Shown in pieces: positions 1 through 12,412 of a stretch of DNA of 64,000 bases. Source of the DNA: Varroa destructor (lineage: Eukaryota; Arthropoda; Arachnida; Mesostigmata; Varroidae). Each line of letters starts with the position of its first letter. The stretch's first letter is position 1. The DNA is taken from positions 40,589,891-40,653,890 of the forward strand of contig NW_019211456.1 in the NCBI RefSeq assembly GCF_002443255.2, in the 5' to 3' direction. The translations under genes were made by a program, and so were the position numbers. The notes beneath the pieces are model-generated. The model worked only from the letters and a program-made list of their open reading frames with translations. It searched no databases and had not been told where the DNA came from.

Positions 1-117
1 TCCCACACCAGTTCCGCCTCCTTTGAGGAGGTGCATATTAGTTCATTGGAAACGTATCATCGTTATTCGGCTCGCGATATCGCTATTCCTCTTTCCACTC
101 CTCACCCGAGTATCTGA
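1..117 (+). CDS. Possible last coding exon entering from the left edge
   Basis: Reading frame 1 is open from the first base of the window for 38 codons and stops with TGA at 115-117. The translation (SHTSSASFEEVHISSLETYH and onward to HPSI) has a balanced composition, unlike the Lys/Ile/Asn-rich junk frames elsewhere. The only canonical AATAAA that fits a 3' end lies at 482-487, which would leave a 3' UTR of about 370 bases. I recognise no domain, and 38 open codons is not rare by chance, so this is only a candidate 3' exon of a gene whose body lies upstream of the window. Confidence 0.25.
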   Translation, partial: SHTSSASFEEVHISSLETYHRYSARDIAIPLSTPHPSI

Positions 118-1681
118 CGAGAATCACTGCGGAGCTCACTTTCATGATGGCTGTGGTGGGCATCAATACGAGTGTTTGTCGGGAGCTGGGCCAGAACAGA
201 GGGGGTTGGTGGCAGTGGCGATGCAAGCAGGCCCATCTTCTGATCGAGTACGAGTTTTAGGACAACATCGGGCATCGTGAAAGATATGGCTTCAAGTTGT
301 GCTTGACAGTAAGGAAGCCACCAGAGTGGAACGCATTTGATGTAAAAAACTGTGTCGTGAGCCGTATGGAGGTGCGATTGGAGGAAGGATAAATATGAAC
401 CGGAAAAATTGTGCTACATTGAATTGAATAAGGGAATCGCCATATGATTCATGCATACAACTGCACTTCGTGTGTGACGTAAATAAAACATCGACTATTA
501 TGAAAACAGCCATTGGCAGGTGTGCATTCAAGACGTTACTGCATAACTCTATCTATAATTGTAGCTTTACTATATCTTACCACTAGTTACTCTTCTATTA
601 TCCGAAAATACCTGAATTATAGTCCTAAATATGTCATACAATATGTACATATATTTGCGAGCGCTAGGCTAAACATGTGAAGCAGTGCACGTATGTTGCA
701 CAATTTCACTGCGGGTTTCCTTTTTTTTGTCGCGTGAAAATAAACCCGTTTGACATGTTCTGCGCTTCCTTCTGTCGTCCATAGGTGATCCTACCTGTGT
801 ACCAGTCTTTTTTCTTTAGCAGACTTCATGAAATGGCCAGATATATGATGACAGATAGACGATAAAATAAGCGACGCTTTTTTTACCGACATCAATTGCC
901 CTAAATGAGAGCGTATCAGTTTAACTAAACTATTTCACCACTGCCATCCTGATAGAGACGATTGATTTGTGACAACTTTTCCTAAACCTCAATTAATTTC
1001 TTCCACCTGCTTTCTATCTGAAAGGACCTATCTTTTCTTAGGCCACATTGACTTAAATTATGAAAGCTAACTATGCTATTATAAACCATGTATAGACATC
1101 ATTTCGCTCGTCGGTGAAATGTAGTCTTCCATTTTACAATGGAGCGCATAGCCTTCCTCCTAAGCGTGAAGAGCGATAATACAATACATGGATATAACGC
1201 ATTTGTTGCCTACTAACAGTAACTACTAACAGTAAAATAATTCTACCTTGTACTCAATCCTCGGTGAATGAAGTTAGCCACCAATGTTAGGAAACTTCTA
1301 TTTTCGATAATGTAAGTTTATAGTCAATCTAGCTCAAGGTGTAAGTACTGCTTAATGTACTAATAGGTACGGTCCTAATAGGAACACATTGAAGGTGCAT
1401 TGATGCACTTCGATGCTATTTCGTTCCGTGGCCTGAAACACATATTCAGTGTAAAACTGCTGCTTACCAGATAGCATAGCGAATAGTAGATAAGGGTATA
1501 TAGGTTTATATAATAATGCATTACAATATTGAGCTGGTCCAAAAACAGAGCAAGGCCATTCGTTAAACGATGACAAATGTGTCCTATATATTTCGCTTTG
1601 TTGCGTTGATTATTCTCTGTCTACGCTATCGCTGACGCCGATTACAGTTATGCATTTATATTTTTATAGGAAAAGGGAAAA
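118..1681. other. Non-coding stretch
   Basis: AT-rich DNA. It contains an AATAAA at 482-487 that could serve a gene entering from the left. The short open frames on either strand have no recognisable domain. I see no repeat or RNA gene here. Confidence 0.5.
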
Positions 1682-1963
1682 ATGTCAGTTGTAGAATTTG
1701 TCTTTTCAGTTGCTAAGCGCCTGATTTATATCACATTTCCTATTAAATATCACCGTTTTTCTATTTGCGTGGCGACTATTTTTCTGCTTGTCCTGACGGC
1801 GCTTTTCTACTTTGTCACAGCATCGCGAAAAGGACTCACTGCGGAGATCAAGGAGCTTGATAGGGGGACGATCAGAGTGCCAAACACGACACTAAAAAGG
1901 GCAGTTTTCGTTCAGCATTTAATGAAACAGTGCTGTAACGGTCATGCGCAATTCTTGAACTAA
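1682..1963 (+). CDS. Hypothetical short membrane-anchored protein or first exon
   Basis: The ORF starts with a real ATG in an A-rich context (GGAAAAATG) and encodes 93 residues. Residues 1-26 include basic residues, residues 27-48 form one strongly hydrophobic segment (FSICVATIFLLVLTALFYFV), and a short polar tail follows. This is the shape of a type II signal-anchor, as in the N-terminus of a Golgi enzyme, so it could be a first coding exon. No catalytic domain is visible and I could not connect it to a later exon with matching phase. An unexpressed chance ORF remains equally possible. Confidence 0.2.
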   Translation: MSVVEFVFSVAKRLIYITFPIKYHRFSICVATIFLLVLTALFYFVTASRKGLTAEIKELDRGTIRVPNTTLKRAVFVQHLMKQCCNGHAQFLN

Positions 1964-4597
1964 AATAGGCATAGCAATCGTTTCTGCTAGCAGGCCAAAC
2001 TTTTTAGGAGGACAAGCTGCTTGTTGATTGAGTTGCGGAGATAGACGGAGCGCGTAACACTGCTGCCGAAACATGCGCAACCTTTCCTAAGAATGCATAA
2101 TGAGGACACAGGCTATTATCCTTGACAAGGCGCGATACAGACCCTTTACTGCAAGAGTGCTACGAAATGTAACAAGTGAAAGGTTAAAGTTGCGAACGAG
2201 ATAGCCATTAGGGCGACGAGGTGCTTCTATGTATTCTGGCTCACCCGCAGCATTCCTACTCTTCGAGAAGACTGAAAAGGCGTTTACGATGTGCCGTACG
2301 TATAACAGTGATCACATAAATATCACTACTTCATGTCTCTCCAAAATGGATAGAATAGCAATTAGGCATAAAGCTGACTACCGCACACGATCGATACGAG
2401 TAGAAACTGGTTGCTACAAGAAGCTCGTCGTTTACGATACATATTTAAATATGCCGCACGACTCCGAGTTAATTATCATTGGCTTTGTCGCAAGCACCTT
2501 ACGAGTGTATGTGGAGTTTGAAATAAGGGTGAAATGGAACTTCTAAAAATGTTAGTATTATGGCGCAACGTTATGACCCCACAGAACCCCACACTGGTCG
2601 ACACAATGATACTAGATAACATATAGAAGAAGGATTTTGCGAAACTATTCAGAAACCAGCACAGACTAAAAATTCATCTAGAATATAGAAAAAGATATTT
2701 TCTGCTTTCAAAGGCTGTCATCGCTGACACCTATCCCTCGTTTGAGACGAGCGTAACAGGAACATGTCAGATTCTTAAAGCGTTTTTTCGAAACGTACAT
2801 TATTACGTAGACAAATACGTTAGGTATTGCAACTATAATTGCATCACGTCAAACATGTAGCGTACTTACGCATTACAAAATCAATAAGATATTGTCAGGT
2901 GGTTTCATTGCTTTGACCAGGGCCTTCAGCGAAGTTAGCGAGGTATGTCGTTAAACACGCCTGGATAGGAAATGAGTTATTCCAATTGACGGCTAACCCT
3001 CAATATTTAGTTCGTGGCCATATCTCTACTTTTATCGGTGAAATTTATCAATTTTTTATGAACTTTGAGGTCCATCTTGTGTCGCATCTCTTATTGATAT
3101 TAAAAAAAAAAAGCGAATTGATAGTACATGTACCAACTAAAATTTTATGTCGGCAATTGATTTGACATATTTCTGTAGCAAAATCTGCCATTCAATCAAT
3201 TTAAGAATAAAAATATTACCTAGAGCGAATGCGTTTATCCACTCCGATGGAAAACGTTTCCGACGGCTACCAGGTGTAAAAGAGGTAATGACATGATTCC
3301 CAATGTCCCCGAAGTGAAGATCATTACCTCATAAATGGGCTGATCTTAACTTTAAATCTATATAATGCACATCAATAAAAAGGCCATATGCAGGTGAAAG
3401 CTAATTGCGATATCTGTGGTGATTAATGACAAACAGCCACTCTATAACTATTTAATTTGAATATACACATATATTCAGTAAAAGAATATTATAATAATTT
3501 ACTTCATTAACAAAACGACAAATACAAAACTGTAAAAATTGTCACGTGCCTACTACCTAATTAGATTCAAACCGAAACAAGTGCTCGATCCTACATCAAA
3601 AAGCGACGATTCCGAAGACTTGCGTGCAAAAAAAAAAAAAATTGCTGAGAGTACCCTAAAAAAAAAAGAAACGCTATGGAGAAATTCAACGGCTTAGTGT
3701 TTTTTTCGTAAGTTGTCGTCATTTATTCCATAATATGAATCACAATAAAAGTGGCACTTTCCGCCATCCAAACATATCTCATCGTTATTCTACAGCATCA
3801 CTATGACATTGTTTATGGAGAATATTTTATTAACAACTCAAAGCGTATTGCTAATTAAGTGTTCATTGTTACAGTTAACTAAATCAGATGTTTCGACCAA
3901 TACCTATAGTAATATAAAAATATACGCAATGTAAAACTTACAGCAGAACGTAGGGTCTGCGACACGTCTAACTTAACACGTCATGGAATCACGTCTACCA
4001 ACAATTATTACAGTTTAATTGATACATGCATTGCTAACCCAATTCAACTCCATAACAATATCTTCCGTAAATTTCCTGGTATCGTTATATAAGCTGTATT
4101 AACTATTAGGAAGTAACTTGGTCAAGCTGATTACTTACTCCGAAGTCTGCTGGGTATTCAGCCATGCGCGAGCGCTTTACACAGGAAGGCCGGAAGAGTG
4201 TCGCCTGTTTCTGCTTAGTGGAGAGTACCCTGGCAAATTTCATCTTACCCCTGAATCCTTTGTGCGGCACTCAACACCGCATACTGAATAGCATCATAGT
4301 CCTGCCATCTGCAGTTCCTTAAGTGGAACCATATTCAGTTCGAAGAGCCCATTCAGAAGTTACAAAGCACTCTGGGCGAAATATACCTACATTCGAAGCC
4401 TGCGGCAAAGAGTTCTTCAGCACTTGCGGAATATGAAGAATCGAGACTTCAGATTTTCCACAATGGCATGCTCGCTGGAGCAAACAAAACAGTTGTATTT
4501 TTGACACGTTTCGCCACAATGTTCCGTTAGGCGGGAAAAACTAGTATTAAGAACAACATGTAGAACCATAGTTTCAAACGACGCTTTAGACCTTGAA
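1964..4597. other. Non-coding stretch
   Basis: Mostly AT-rich sequence with short A-runs (for example around 3100 and 3630-3670). A 105-codon plus-strand frame at 2229-2546 and a 69-codon plus-strand frame ending at about 4528 are open, but neither resembles a known domain and both lack convincing splice or promoter support. Nothing else is assignable. Confidence 0.5.
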
Positions 4598-5045
4598 TCA
4601 GGCAGGCAGTGCAGCCTGTTCTCCTGTAATGGCCGAAGAGTCGAACACAGGGTCTGCAGGATTCTCCGACTCGGTTCCCAGTTCGTCTGTCATGAATCTA
4701 ACCTGAAATTCGGCTTGATCGGCATAACACTCGACCCTACGCTTCTTGCTGCTACCTTGATAACACAGTGGCTCTGCACTCTGCGTTTGTTCGAGCTTTG
4801 ACTGTGGCCATATTAGTTCCAATATGCTGTACAGGACGTACAACATATTTGAACTAATATGGTTGTGGGATCCTTAGCTTTCGTGGCCTCCGTGACGACT
4901 GCCGTCAGCTACACGCGAACCACCTTAGTGAGCTCCGCCGTAATGGCCTAAGTCTCGGCCGTGATGGCCTTTACCCCCTCCCCCCCGCCCCCCTGGAAAT
5001 GTACTCCATTCCCGTCGGCGCCACCGCTACCGTCAATATGACCAG
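4598..5045 (-). pseudogene. Decayed cuticle protein gene, copy 1 of the array
   Basis: Read on the minus strand, this stretch aligns piecewise with exon 2 of the intact 24-kb cuticle gene. It has an AGHF-GGGGG-like N-terminal part near 5010-4970, a QPY-stop-F segment near 4865, GHSQSS near 4810-4793, RRVQ-H-VI near 4785-4760, then RRVECYADQAEF, TDELGTESENPADPVF and SSAITGEQAAL up to the TGA at 4598-4600. The frame changes between the VI segment and the RRVEC segment, and a TAG replaces the Gln of the conserved PYQFGY motif, so it cannot make the chitin-binding domain. The C-terminal frame has drifted least. It lies in the same orientation as the intact paralogues and was a duplicate of them. 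Its first exon was not located. The call is firm; the exact upstream edge is approximate. Confidence 0.85.
4808..4862. repeat. 55-bp near-perfect hairpin inside the dead cuticle copy
   Basis: The arms 4808-4832 and 4838-4862 are reverse complements at 23 of 25 positions, separated by a 5-base loop (AGGAC). The hairpin occupies the part of the pseudogene that corresponds to PYQFGY through GTHGH. Outer parts of both arms still resemble the ancestral coding bases. Confidence 0.9.
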
Positions 5046-6066
5046 TAAACGACAACCCCGACGTAAAGGTGGCAATGCGTAACCTCAATGTATACTAAAT
5101 TACGTAACGCGTCAGCATATATTGTTAAATTAAACCTAATAATAAAGTATGGGCTAATTTAGCAATATTACGCATACCAAGACATACATTGTCGACTGAA
5201 ATTTGTGTATTATGTTTCTGTATCGTAAGGACGCCCGGCAATAACCATTCTACTACAAACTGAGAAAAATTATCATGTGACACTATTTCCGTGGTAGAAT
5301 TATACTTGCTAGGAGGCAATTAGGAAATCTATATGTAGCATGGTTTTTTTTTATCTCGTTTATAACGTTAACTAACGCTAAAATTAACTGAAATGTAATC
5401 TAATCGATAAATCGCGTATACAAACACACACCGACACCAGTGAAATGTACATTATTTGCCTTAATAACTCTAAGAAGCGACTATACACGAACCCCATAGC
5501 TTCTAGTAGCTTCAAGAAGGGCCCCTATCTAAAAAGCGCTTGTACCGTGTGTCGGCAGCGTTAAAAATACCCGATGCGACAAGCTCGTCTTGCTTTCCAT
5601 TGCCAACAAAAGATTATATATCTCCCCAACATGAATTTTATTACATAAAAATTTATTGACCGCAAGACTGCTTTGGGCGTCTTCTTCAAATCAAGATCGC
5701 TTTAAAGGATACTGTTAGATAATATAGATATATAAAACAACTATAAAAAGAATACATTGTTAAAAATGTTTCCAGCCAACGAATAAACAAACGTGTGTTA
5801 CATCTAGATAGAATCTGACGATAGATAATTTATAGTAAAAGCGAAAAAAGAAATTTTTTGCTCGAAAGATTTTCATGGTCTTCAGATAACACTAATAAAG
5901 ATATTAATCGTCGTTATAAGCGTGATTAAAATTATTTATCGTGATGATAAATTTCAGAAGCGACGCTCAGCATCCTTAATGCTATATAAACGTTGTGGAA
6001 AACTGAATCAGTCACGGGCAGATTAGTTTGAATCTAAATGTAATAAAAGTTCTTAACCGTTTCCAG
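5046..6066. other. Non-coding stretch
   Basis: AT-rich DNA downstream of the pseudogene edge. A TATATAAA at 5983-5990 with a TCAGTC 27 bases later (A at 6010) resembles a TATA/initiator pair on the plus strand, but no convincing coding start follows (the first ATG is immediately followed by TAA). No repeats or genes are recognised. Confidence 0.4.
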
Positions 6067-6238
6067 TGTGCGATGCTCGAGATGATGAGAAGAGGTATTT
6101 GTACTCATTTGCCGGTCTGTACCCGATACGTGGATCAACATTTATTTACCGTTATCACCAACGCCATGTTAAAAATGCCATTATCCAATCGATGGCTGCA
6201 TTCGATGGCTGTGATACCAACTATCCGGCACGTTTACG
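6067..6238 (+). CDS. Candidate internal exon of an unidentified gene
   Basis: The segment is flanked by CCGTTTCCAG on the left and GTGAGC on the right, and one frame is open throughout. That frame begins CDARDDEKRYLYSFAGLYP and ends with two bases of a codon (CG). The intron following it could run to the CAG before 6538 and would be phase-compatible with the frame starting TAT GCG CCA there. I do not recognise the domain; RYLYSFAG is only vaguely like glycosyltransferase sequences. A second plus frame (6028-6315) is also open, which weakens the coding argument. Confidence 0.25.
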
Positions 6239-6537
6239 GTGAGCTCTTTCGCAAGCCCATACGCATCTGTGCAGTTTGCATCATTCTTGTATATAGGGCG
6301 AGGCGTACCGCCTAGGTGATTCTTTGAGATAGAATAAAGATGGGATGCAAACAGATATATGTTGACGCAAACTCTCTGGAAATACTAGCACCTACTGTTT
6401 TCAGGATTTTGAACTACTCGTAAAAGGTGATCCAGCGTCGTCTCAAATCCACAAACTGCCTTCCTAATGGATCGACAGCCATGGTTATTTCTTGCACAAC
6501 CTCTCTGTCTTCTACCTGATCTTCTATGCGAATACAG

Positions 6538-6741
6538 ATATGCGCCATTTGGAATTTTCCACCAACTCGTCATTACACCGCCTTTTTTCAAAATGAGGCA
6601 ACAGATACGACTCCAGGTGGCTTCGAATACTTCCCTACGAGCAGTGACGAATACAAGGCTACAAGTTGTATCAACCAGCCTTCTGGCGTACAGAATCTAG
6701 TGCCGATCAGCGGAAACGTTATCGTTTGGAAAAAAGATTAA
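6538..6741 (+). CDS. Candidate terminal exon of an unidentified gene
   Basis: After an acceptor-like TTCTATGCGAATACAG, the frame beginning ATA TGC GCC ATT TGG is open for 67 codons and ends in TAA at 6739-6741. Its translation contains FFQNEATDTTPGGFEYFPT and ends GNVIVWKKD, a composition that reads like real protein. It is not phase-compatible with the candidate exon at 6067-6238, whose donor would instead continue in the neighbouring frame (to a stop at 6700). The two may therefore be unrelated, or only one may be real. No family was recognised. Confidence 0.22.
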   Translation: MCAIWNFPPTRHYTAFFQNEATDTTPGGFEYFPTSSDEYKATSCINQPSGVQNLVPISGNVIVWKKD

Positions 6742-9700
6742 CTTAGAAATTTTATACATTCAAGGATATATAACGTATTTTATCAGCGACATGGTGTCGC
6801 CTCGATAAGCAGAGCCGCTACGATTTTCCCAATCGTCGTGTGTATAGTCGCAATTTTTTTAAACGAAATTTGTTAAATGAGATAGATATCCTGTTGTGTG
6901 GCCATACATATATACGCCTTATCGTAACTTCAATCGTCTAATCATTACGGTAACCAATCGATAACATATAGCCTCCAAAGGAGTTATGTAATATAGCTCA
7001 ACAAAGCGAGTTAAATAGGATACAATGTGCTTTTAGTCTGTTTTGGAAAAAATGTAGGCTTTGAGCCAGGCAAAGCAAACGCTTAACTGTTCCAAATTCT
7101 CGACAACGTTATCTTCCTAAACATACGGAACAACCCGTACGATTCATCAGTCATCTATTTCATTTTCTATAACGTCTATAAAGCCTGTATGACGATCGCT
7201 GTTTCGTGTACTCGTTGTGATAACAACAAATTTTCTAAAACAATTACTGCATCCGTTTACGGTGACGTTTCGCTTGTCCTACCGACGTTTGTATGATGCC
7301 AAAAAGAAGACAGGCCTTACATTCTAATTTATGACAATTAGCTATATTGAGTAAATTGACTTGGGATGGTCATTATCAGATCGAAAAGAGGAGCAGGTAA
7401 TTAGTTATACAATACTTGTCAATCAACTAGGTATTTCGCGAAAGAGTGCATGCCAAACTGATCCTTTAGCAAGGGCCGGTTTGCTTGATCGTATACTCAA
7501 CAGCGCCAGCCTTCGGTCAGATCGGACGATTTTTCTATGGGCCGAACCTACAACTACCTGTACGCGTCGAGAGACAAACTATCGCTACTATTAATCCCAC
7601 GCAATAACTTCGTTTACTATACAACGATCATCGTACGCTAAGCGTAGTCAGTGTAAATTATTTGGATGATGATTTGATGGCCTTCGAAGCTTTAACACTG
7701 TGACGCTGTCAAAATCATAGCGCTAATTCCTGACAAAGAGAAGGGAGACTCAGACAGGGCAAGCGTAAATAAGGGGATCGCATTTAGTAAAGTAAATTTT
7801 CAGTTTCATTTTTACGGCACAATTGAGTTTGGACAGCGCGTCACCACGAGCAGCTATCACATACTACACGTGTAGAATGAATCTTTCATTCTACTTGCTA
7901 CTGCTTCCAGGGCAACTATTACATATTGACAGACCCGCCCGGGATGCTCTTATTTAGCTGGAATTGGATGTCCAGAACGACACGAGCGTCTCTGAATTAA
8001 GGCTATGTTCGAGATGCTGATCGAGATGGTGTTTAAGATAGCCAAGAAGTCATTCCACAAGCTCATAGGTCATAAAAAATTAGGGTACTCTTATATGTAT
8101 ACTTTGCTATAAATCCTGTGCAAAACGGAATGTGTAAGAAACGTTATGCTTCTATAGCACGAATTAATAGATTAGACATTACGCTACAGATACTCCAAGG
8201 TTAGTGCTAAGTGACTATTTGTAGCAGATCGTCTTCCACTTGGGTTCTTAACTTGTCGTAATTCAATTTCAATTAGGAACTCATTTAGGAGGCCAAACAA
8301 GTTTTTTGTAACAGGTGGCTATATTTGCTTCTACGGTGGGATCTTCGCCAAGAATCAAAAAGCACGGAAACACAAGAAGTTGGTATAACTGAATGGTGCA
8401 ATCCAGATCTCTCATAGTTCTCTTTCTCTTCGCGTACTTACGGGTTAAAAACGCCGAATGAAATTAACGACGACAAACCCACCAAATTCAATTAGCAGAA
8501 AAACCTAGATTTCTAATAAAATTATGTGTATTTAGTGTTTAGTTTCACGCTTTGCAGACTTATATCATAGTTAGAGCTTATAAAGATTACTTATAATTAT
8601 TAAAAAAATATTGTACATGCTTTAGAACTAACTACTCGATAGATCTCAAGAGAGACGAACTGGATCAATGCAAGCTTGCCTTTTGATGTTAGGTAAACCC
8701 ACGATTCCGTACTATTGTTCACGTATCTTTAACGAAGCATGATTTTTCATCGAGATGCATTTATTGTAAAGTGTTTTGACGATCATTGGAACATATTAGA
8801 CAAAATCGAACGATCTATCCCAAATGGATCCCTTAAAAAGTAGCATAGTTGATAATGCCTAAGAAGGTTGAGGTCAGATAACAGGATGAGCGGCACAGAG
8901 CCTTAATCAATTATTTTTTGGCAGGTACAGGACGTGAGCGAACAGATATTTATAAAGACCTTAATTTACAAATGTTTTCGCCTTTTGGCTAATGATTGTT
9001 TCGGTTGAATTTGCTTTTAGAATCTTTACAGCTACGATCATTCTGTGATGCAGATCATACTGTACCATATAACCTTGTCTAGGTGAGGCGCCGTGCAACC
9101 ATGGTCACGATCGATAAAAGCTAATCTATTGTGTTTTTCGGATACTGAGTGCAAGGTAATATGCTCTTTTCCGTACAACTCCTGAACCACAGACAGGGTC
9201 TGAAGCAGTTGAATAGTAACCGATAGCCACAGCTTCGCTGTAGGTGCGCGTAAATAAATTGCGTTTCTGTCACGAAGAACATTTTATTTCAAAAATGAGC
9301 TGAACTAAATAAATGACGCCTAGTCCACTCATGACACATGGGTGATGACAACATGATGTAGAATTGCTAGGGCTTTTTTTCCTTAGGTGAAGGCTGCTCC
9401 TTGATCCTATGATTGGATGACAAACGATAGTAAAAACGTGATTTCAAGCGTCAGCATATTGAATGTTTTTAAATCGAGCCCGCAATCTTTGATGCGCTAA
9501 TAACGTTGAAATTGGAAAATGTTGGAAAGCAATGAAAAAAAATTTCTGTTAACTTGACATGCATTAATATGACCGATTCAAAATATTATACAGGACGAGT
9601 ATATAAAAAATGACGAGACAAACAATAAGGTTAGGTTAAATTATATTTTCGGTATTAAGAAACGAATTTAAAATAGATAGAAGGAATAAGAATGAGCCTG

Positions 9701-10355
9701 TTTTTGTATTATTTAGAGTGAAAGCTTGAAATGGAAACCGACAGGTACTAACGCTTCATTGTGTTAAATTCATAAACACTGCAACAAAACGAAGGCTCGA
9801 AGTGCTTTACAAAGCAAAATATTGTGATAGACTGAGCTGTGCAATAGTAGGCCATAGAATAGTTATGGCTGTCGTGCACTGATCATATACTACTCTCAAA
9901 ACGCTAGTTATAGCAAGAGTGAGTATAGATAAAGTATATAAATCGTACACGTATCTAGAACACTATTTTGGCTAACTTCTGTTTGAATTAAAAGTGAACA
10001 CCCAAACCATAAAAATAGCCCATATAATAATAATAATAATAAATTCATGAAAAATTCACTAAACCAATTGTTTTTTTTTGTTAATGGAGCACATTAGATG
10101 CATAGGACTCTTTGGATAGGTATTGATAGAAACATAAACAGTAGACTATCTACGGTTTACATGTTATTTGACTCAAAACATAGGCCTTCCACAAGGACCA
10201 TAAAAGGGGGTACAGAGATATAGCGCGGAAAAATACCGTGGAAAGCGTATCGTTAATAAGCAGAAGAGAAGTATACATACAGCAATATATAGGATCAACT
10301 GTCACATATGAGGTACGAGGTGTGAAGCTTACCATACATTTACCGCTTACTAATG
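6742..10355. other. Non-coding stretch
   Basis: AT-rich sequence without a recognised gene. A 77-codon frame at 7361-7594 and a slightly GC-richer patch around 7900-8060 are the only deviations; neither translates to a known motif. A short AAT repeat occurs near 10025-10042. Confidence 0.5.
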
Positions 10356-10740
10356 CTAAGGGGTCTCTGTAATTGGCTCCATGGTGGCCGCCTTCGTACG
10401 ACGATTTCAAACCTGTTTTGTACTGTTGCGTGTTATTCTGTCAGAGCTAATAATCTAAAGATTATATCAGTAAGACTTTTTTTGGATTCCATGCCAAGCT
10501 CATTCGTGATCATCTTTGCATGGAAGACATTCTCATCATGTGTGGAATCCGTCCCTGCGCTTATTGCTACCGACCAGCAGGATCTTCTGATGGCTTCGAA
10601 AAGTTTTTCCGATCGAAGCCTGTGTCTGTTCATAAGTTCGTTGGGTGCCTTAAAGCAATTTTTTCTTGGATTTCTCTCAAATGGCCCCCGGACGAGGACG
10701 TGATAACGATAACGACGGCGACAAAAATAACGTAAGTTTT
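10356..10740 (-). pseudogene. Decayed cuticle protein gene, copy 2 of the array
   Basis: The minus strand preserves the layout of exon 2 of the 16-kb cuticle gene. An acceptor ATTTCAG precedes AAAACTTACG at 10740. The frame then reads a signal-peptide remnant (KTYVIFVAVVIVITSSSGGH), matching the KTF start of the intact gene. The middle is scrambled by deletions and stops. DNA similarity returns at GGTCGG-GCAATAAGCGCAGGG (the LADGNMRR region), and the frame DENVFHAKMITNELGMESKK follows, then ALTE and a shifted C-terminal tail reading SSYEGGHHGANY near 10400-10360. Several frameshifts and stops (for example TAA after ALTE) make it non-functional. It is closer to the 16-kb gene than to the 24-kb gene (ENGFHAK-VITNEL type). 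Confidence 0.85.
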
Positions 10741-12412
10741 CTGAAATTCTATGAGGCAAGAGCATTATGCCTGCCAACGTACTAACGATAGACATAAATA
10801 ACGCTAAAGATACGCTGTGAATTATCGAGTTGGCAGCTAAATCCTAATTGTACTGACCTAGTAGTGACGAACTATTATGTCATTGGTAGCAGGCCAGAAA
10901 ACTTAAGAGTGAGAGGTTCCAATTCTTAACTTACATTTTTTTTACGACTCTACATAAAAGAAGTCGATAATACTATATACAGTGACATGTGTATAATACC
11001 GCAGCTGTATTCATCAACTTCAACAATTGCTCCTCTGAACTCTCCACCTTCGTATTGCTAATGGGTAAACAATATTGCGAGAAAAAAAAAATTGTTACTT
11101 CAATCAAAGCTGTGTATTTATCTGTGTGCTAGCAACACATTGGTCATGGTATGCAAAGTTAACATTATTTTCAAGGCTCAAACGTTGTGCTTGCTTTACC
11201 CTATATTGCTCCGTAGATAGTGATTAAGTTTGTCATACGTCGTCACTAAGATATTCGAGACAGATCTCTGAATTTGAGCAGAAATTCTACCAACTGCTCT
11301 GAAAGTATCAATACACTTTATACATTCTATTTCGTTCAATTCATTTAGTACTACACATATGAGAAATAGCTAATGCTGTGGACGGTAGAAGTGCAGGTAA
11401 TAGTAACTTACCCTGTCTATTGGATTCTTGCTAGAAGAGTCCATTAGGTTTTTTCGAGTATCTTTAGATCACCATAGATATCTGTTAACAATATTAGGAA
11501 TATATTAAGAATATTTGAAGGTTACACGCCGCCTAATAAAAGTGGTAGTACCGTACCATATGCTGGTGTACGTTATCGATTATAATTAAATAAAAGTTAC
11601 CGCTTTTGCTAAGTTGTCAATAGTAGATAAAATTGTATCAAAACAGCACATAATAATAATATTCTATCGTTTCAGTCAGAACTACGATCTGAACTACTAC
11701 TGAATAAATTGTATTCTAAAAAAAAAAAAAAATGCACTTGTATACGCTATCAGATGTAACATACTGTCTATCGATGACCTGTTTTTATTTGCGTTGTAAA
11801 AATCAAAATCAGTGACTTTTTAAAAAATCTTTCATAAAAATGTAAGTATAATTTTTACGATGATGTTTGCTGTTTTAGCAAGCGTCAGACGACGAATAAA
11901 GACGATTCTATAGACCGGTGTTAGTAAGATGAATGCAGGTGGGATATGTTATACTCGATTCCCATATATATATATATGGGAAAAGGAAAACATTAAAATA
12001 ATTGTTTCTGCTCGATAAGTAGAAACATGCCGAAGTTGAAAAGTCAATGTAATTTTTCTGCCGAAAACAAACTAACGTTATTTCTACCCATACGTTATTA
12101 GGAGTATTAAAGTAAGAGTGTTGCTATCTTAGTAGCGATTCATGTACTATGTTAGTGTAGAATCCAAGGCATGAAGGTCAATACAAGTATATTGTGCAAA
12201 TGTCGTTTTCACATCGTCTCGTTCTTCATGGAAATACATATAGGGAAAGCTTAATTGGCTAGTTTTAAAAAGAAAATTCTAGATAAACAGAAACAGGTCA
12301 TATGAACATCTACAGTGAGACTGCAATTATCCATTAGCGTTGACTCTGTTCGAGCCTAGGTGCCTTTGCTGACCTGTATTTGAAAGGAGACGGCAAATCA
12401 CACCGAAACGTT
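10741..12412. other. Former intron/upstream region of copy 2 and non-coding DNA
   Basis: On the minus strand an ATGGTACGG occurs with its ATG at 11559-11557, identical to the start codon plus donor of the intact 16-kb gene. If it is homologous, the relic intron would be about 816 bases. A 24-bp perfect palindrome TTCCCATATATATATATATGGGAA lies at 11959-11982. The rest is AT-rich with no gene. Confidence 0.45.

Noticed and set aside
2229..2546. 105-codon plus frame near 2.3 kb
   Set aside because: Possible acceptor and donor are weak and the translation shows no domain; kept only as a note in the non-coding entry.
4319..4528. Open frames on both strands at 4.3-4.5 kb
   Set aside because: The plus frame (KWNHIQFEEPIQKLQ) looks protein-like after a CTGCAG, but about 70 codons is not decisive and no partner exon was found.
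5983..6012. TATATAAA plus TCAGTC promoter on the plus strand
   Set aside because: The spacing is plausible but the first ATG is followed at once by TAA and no gene model fits.
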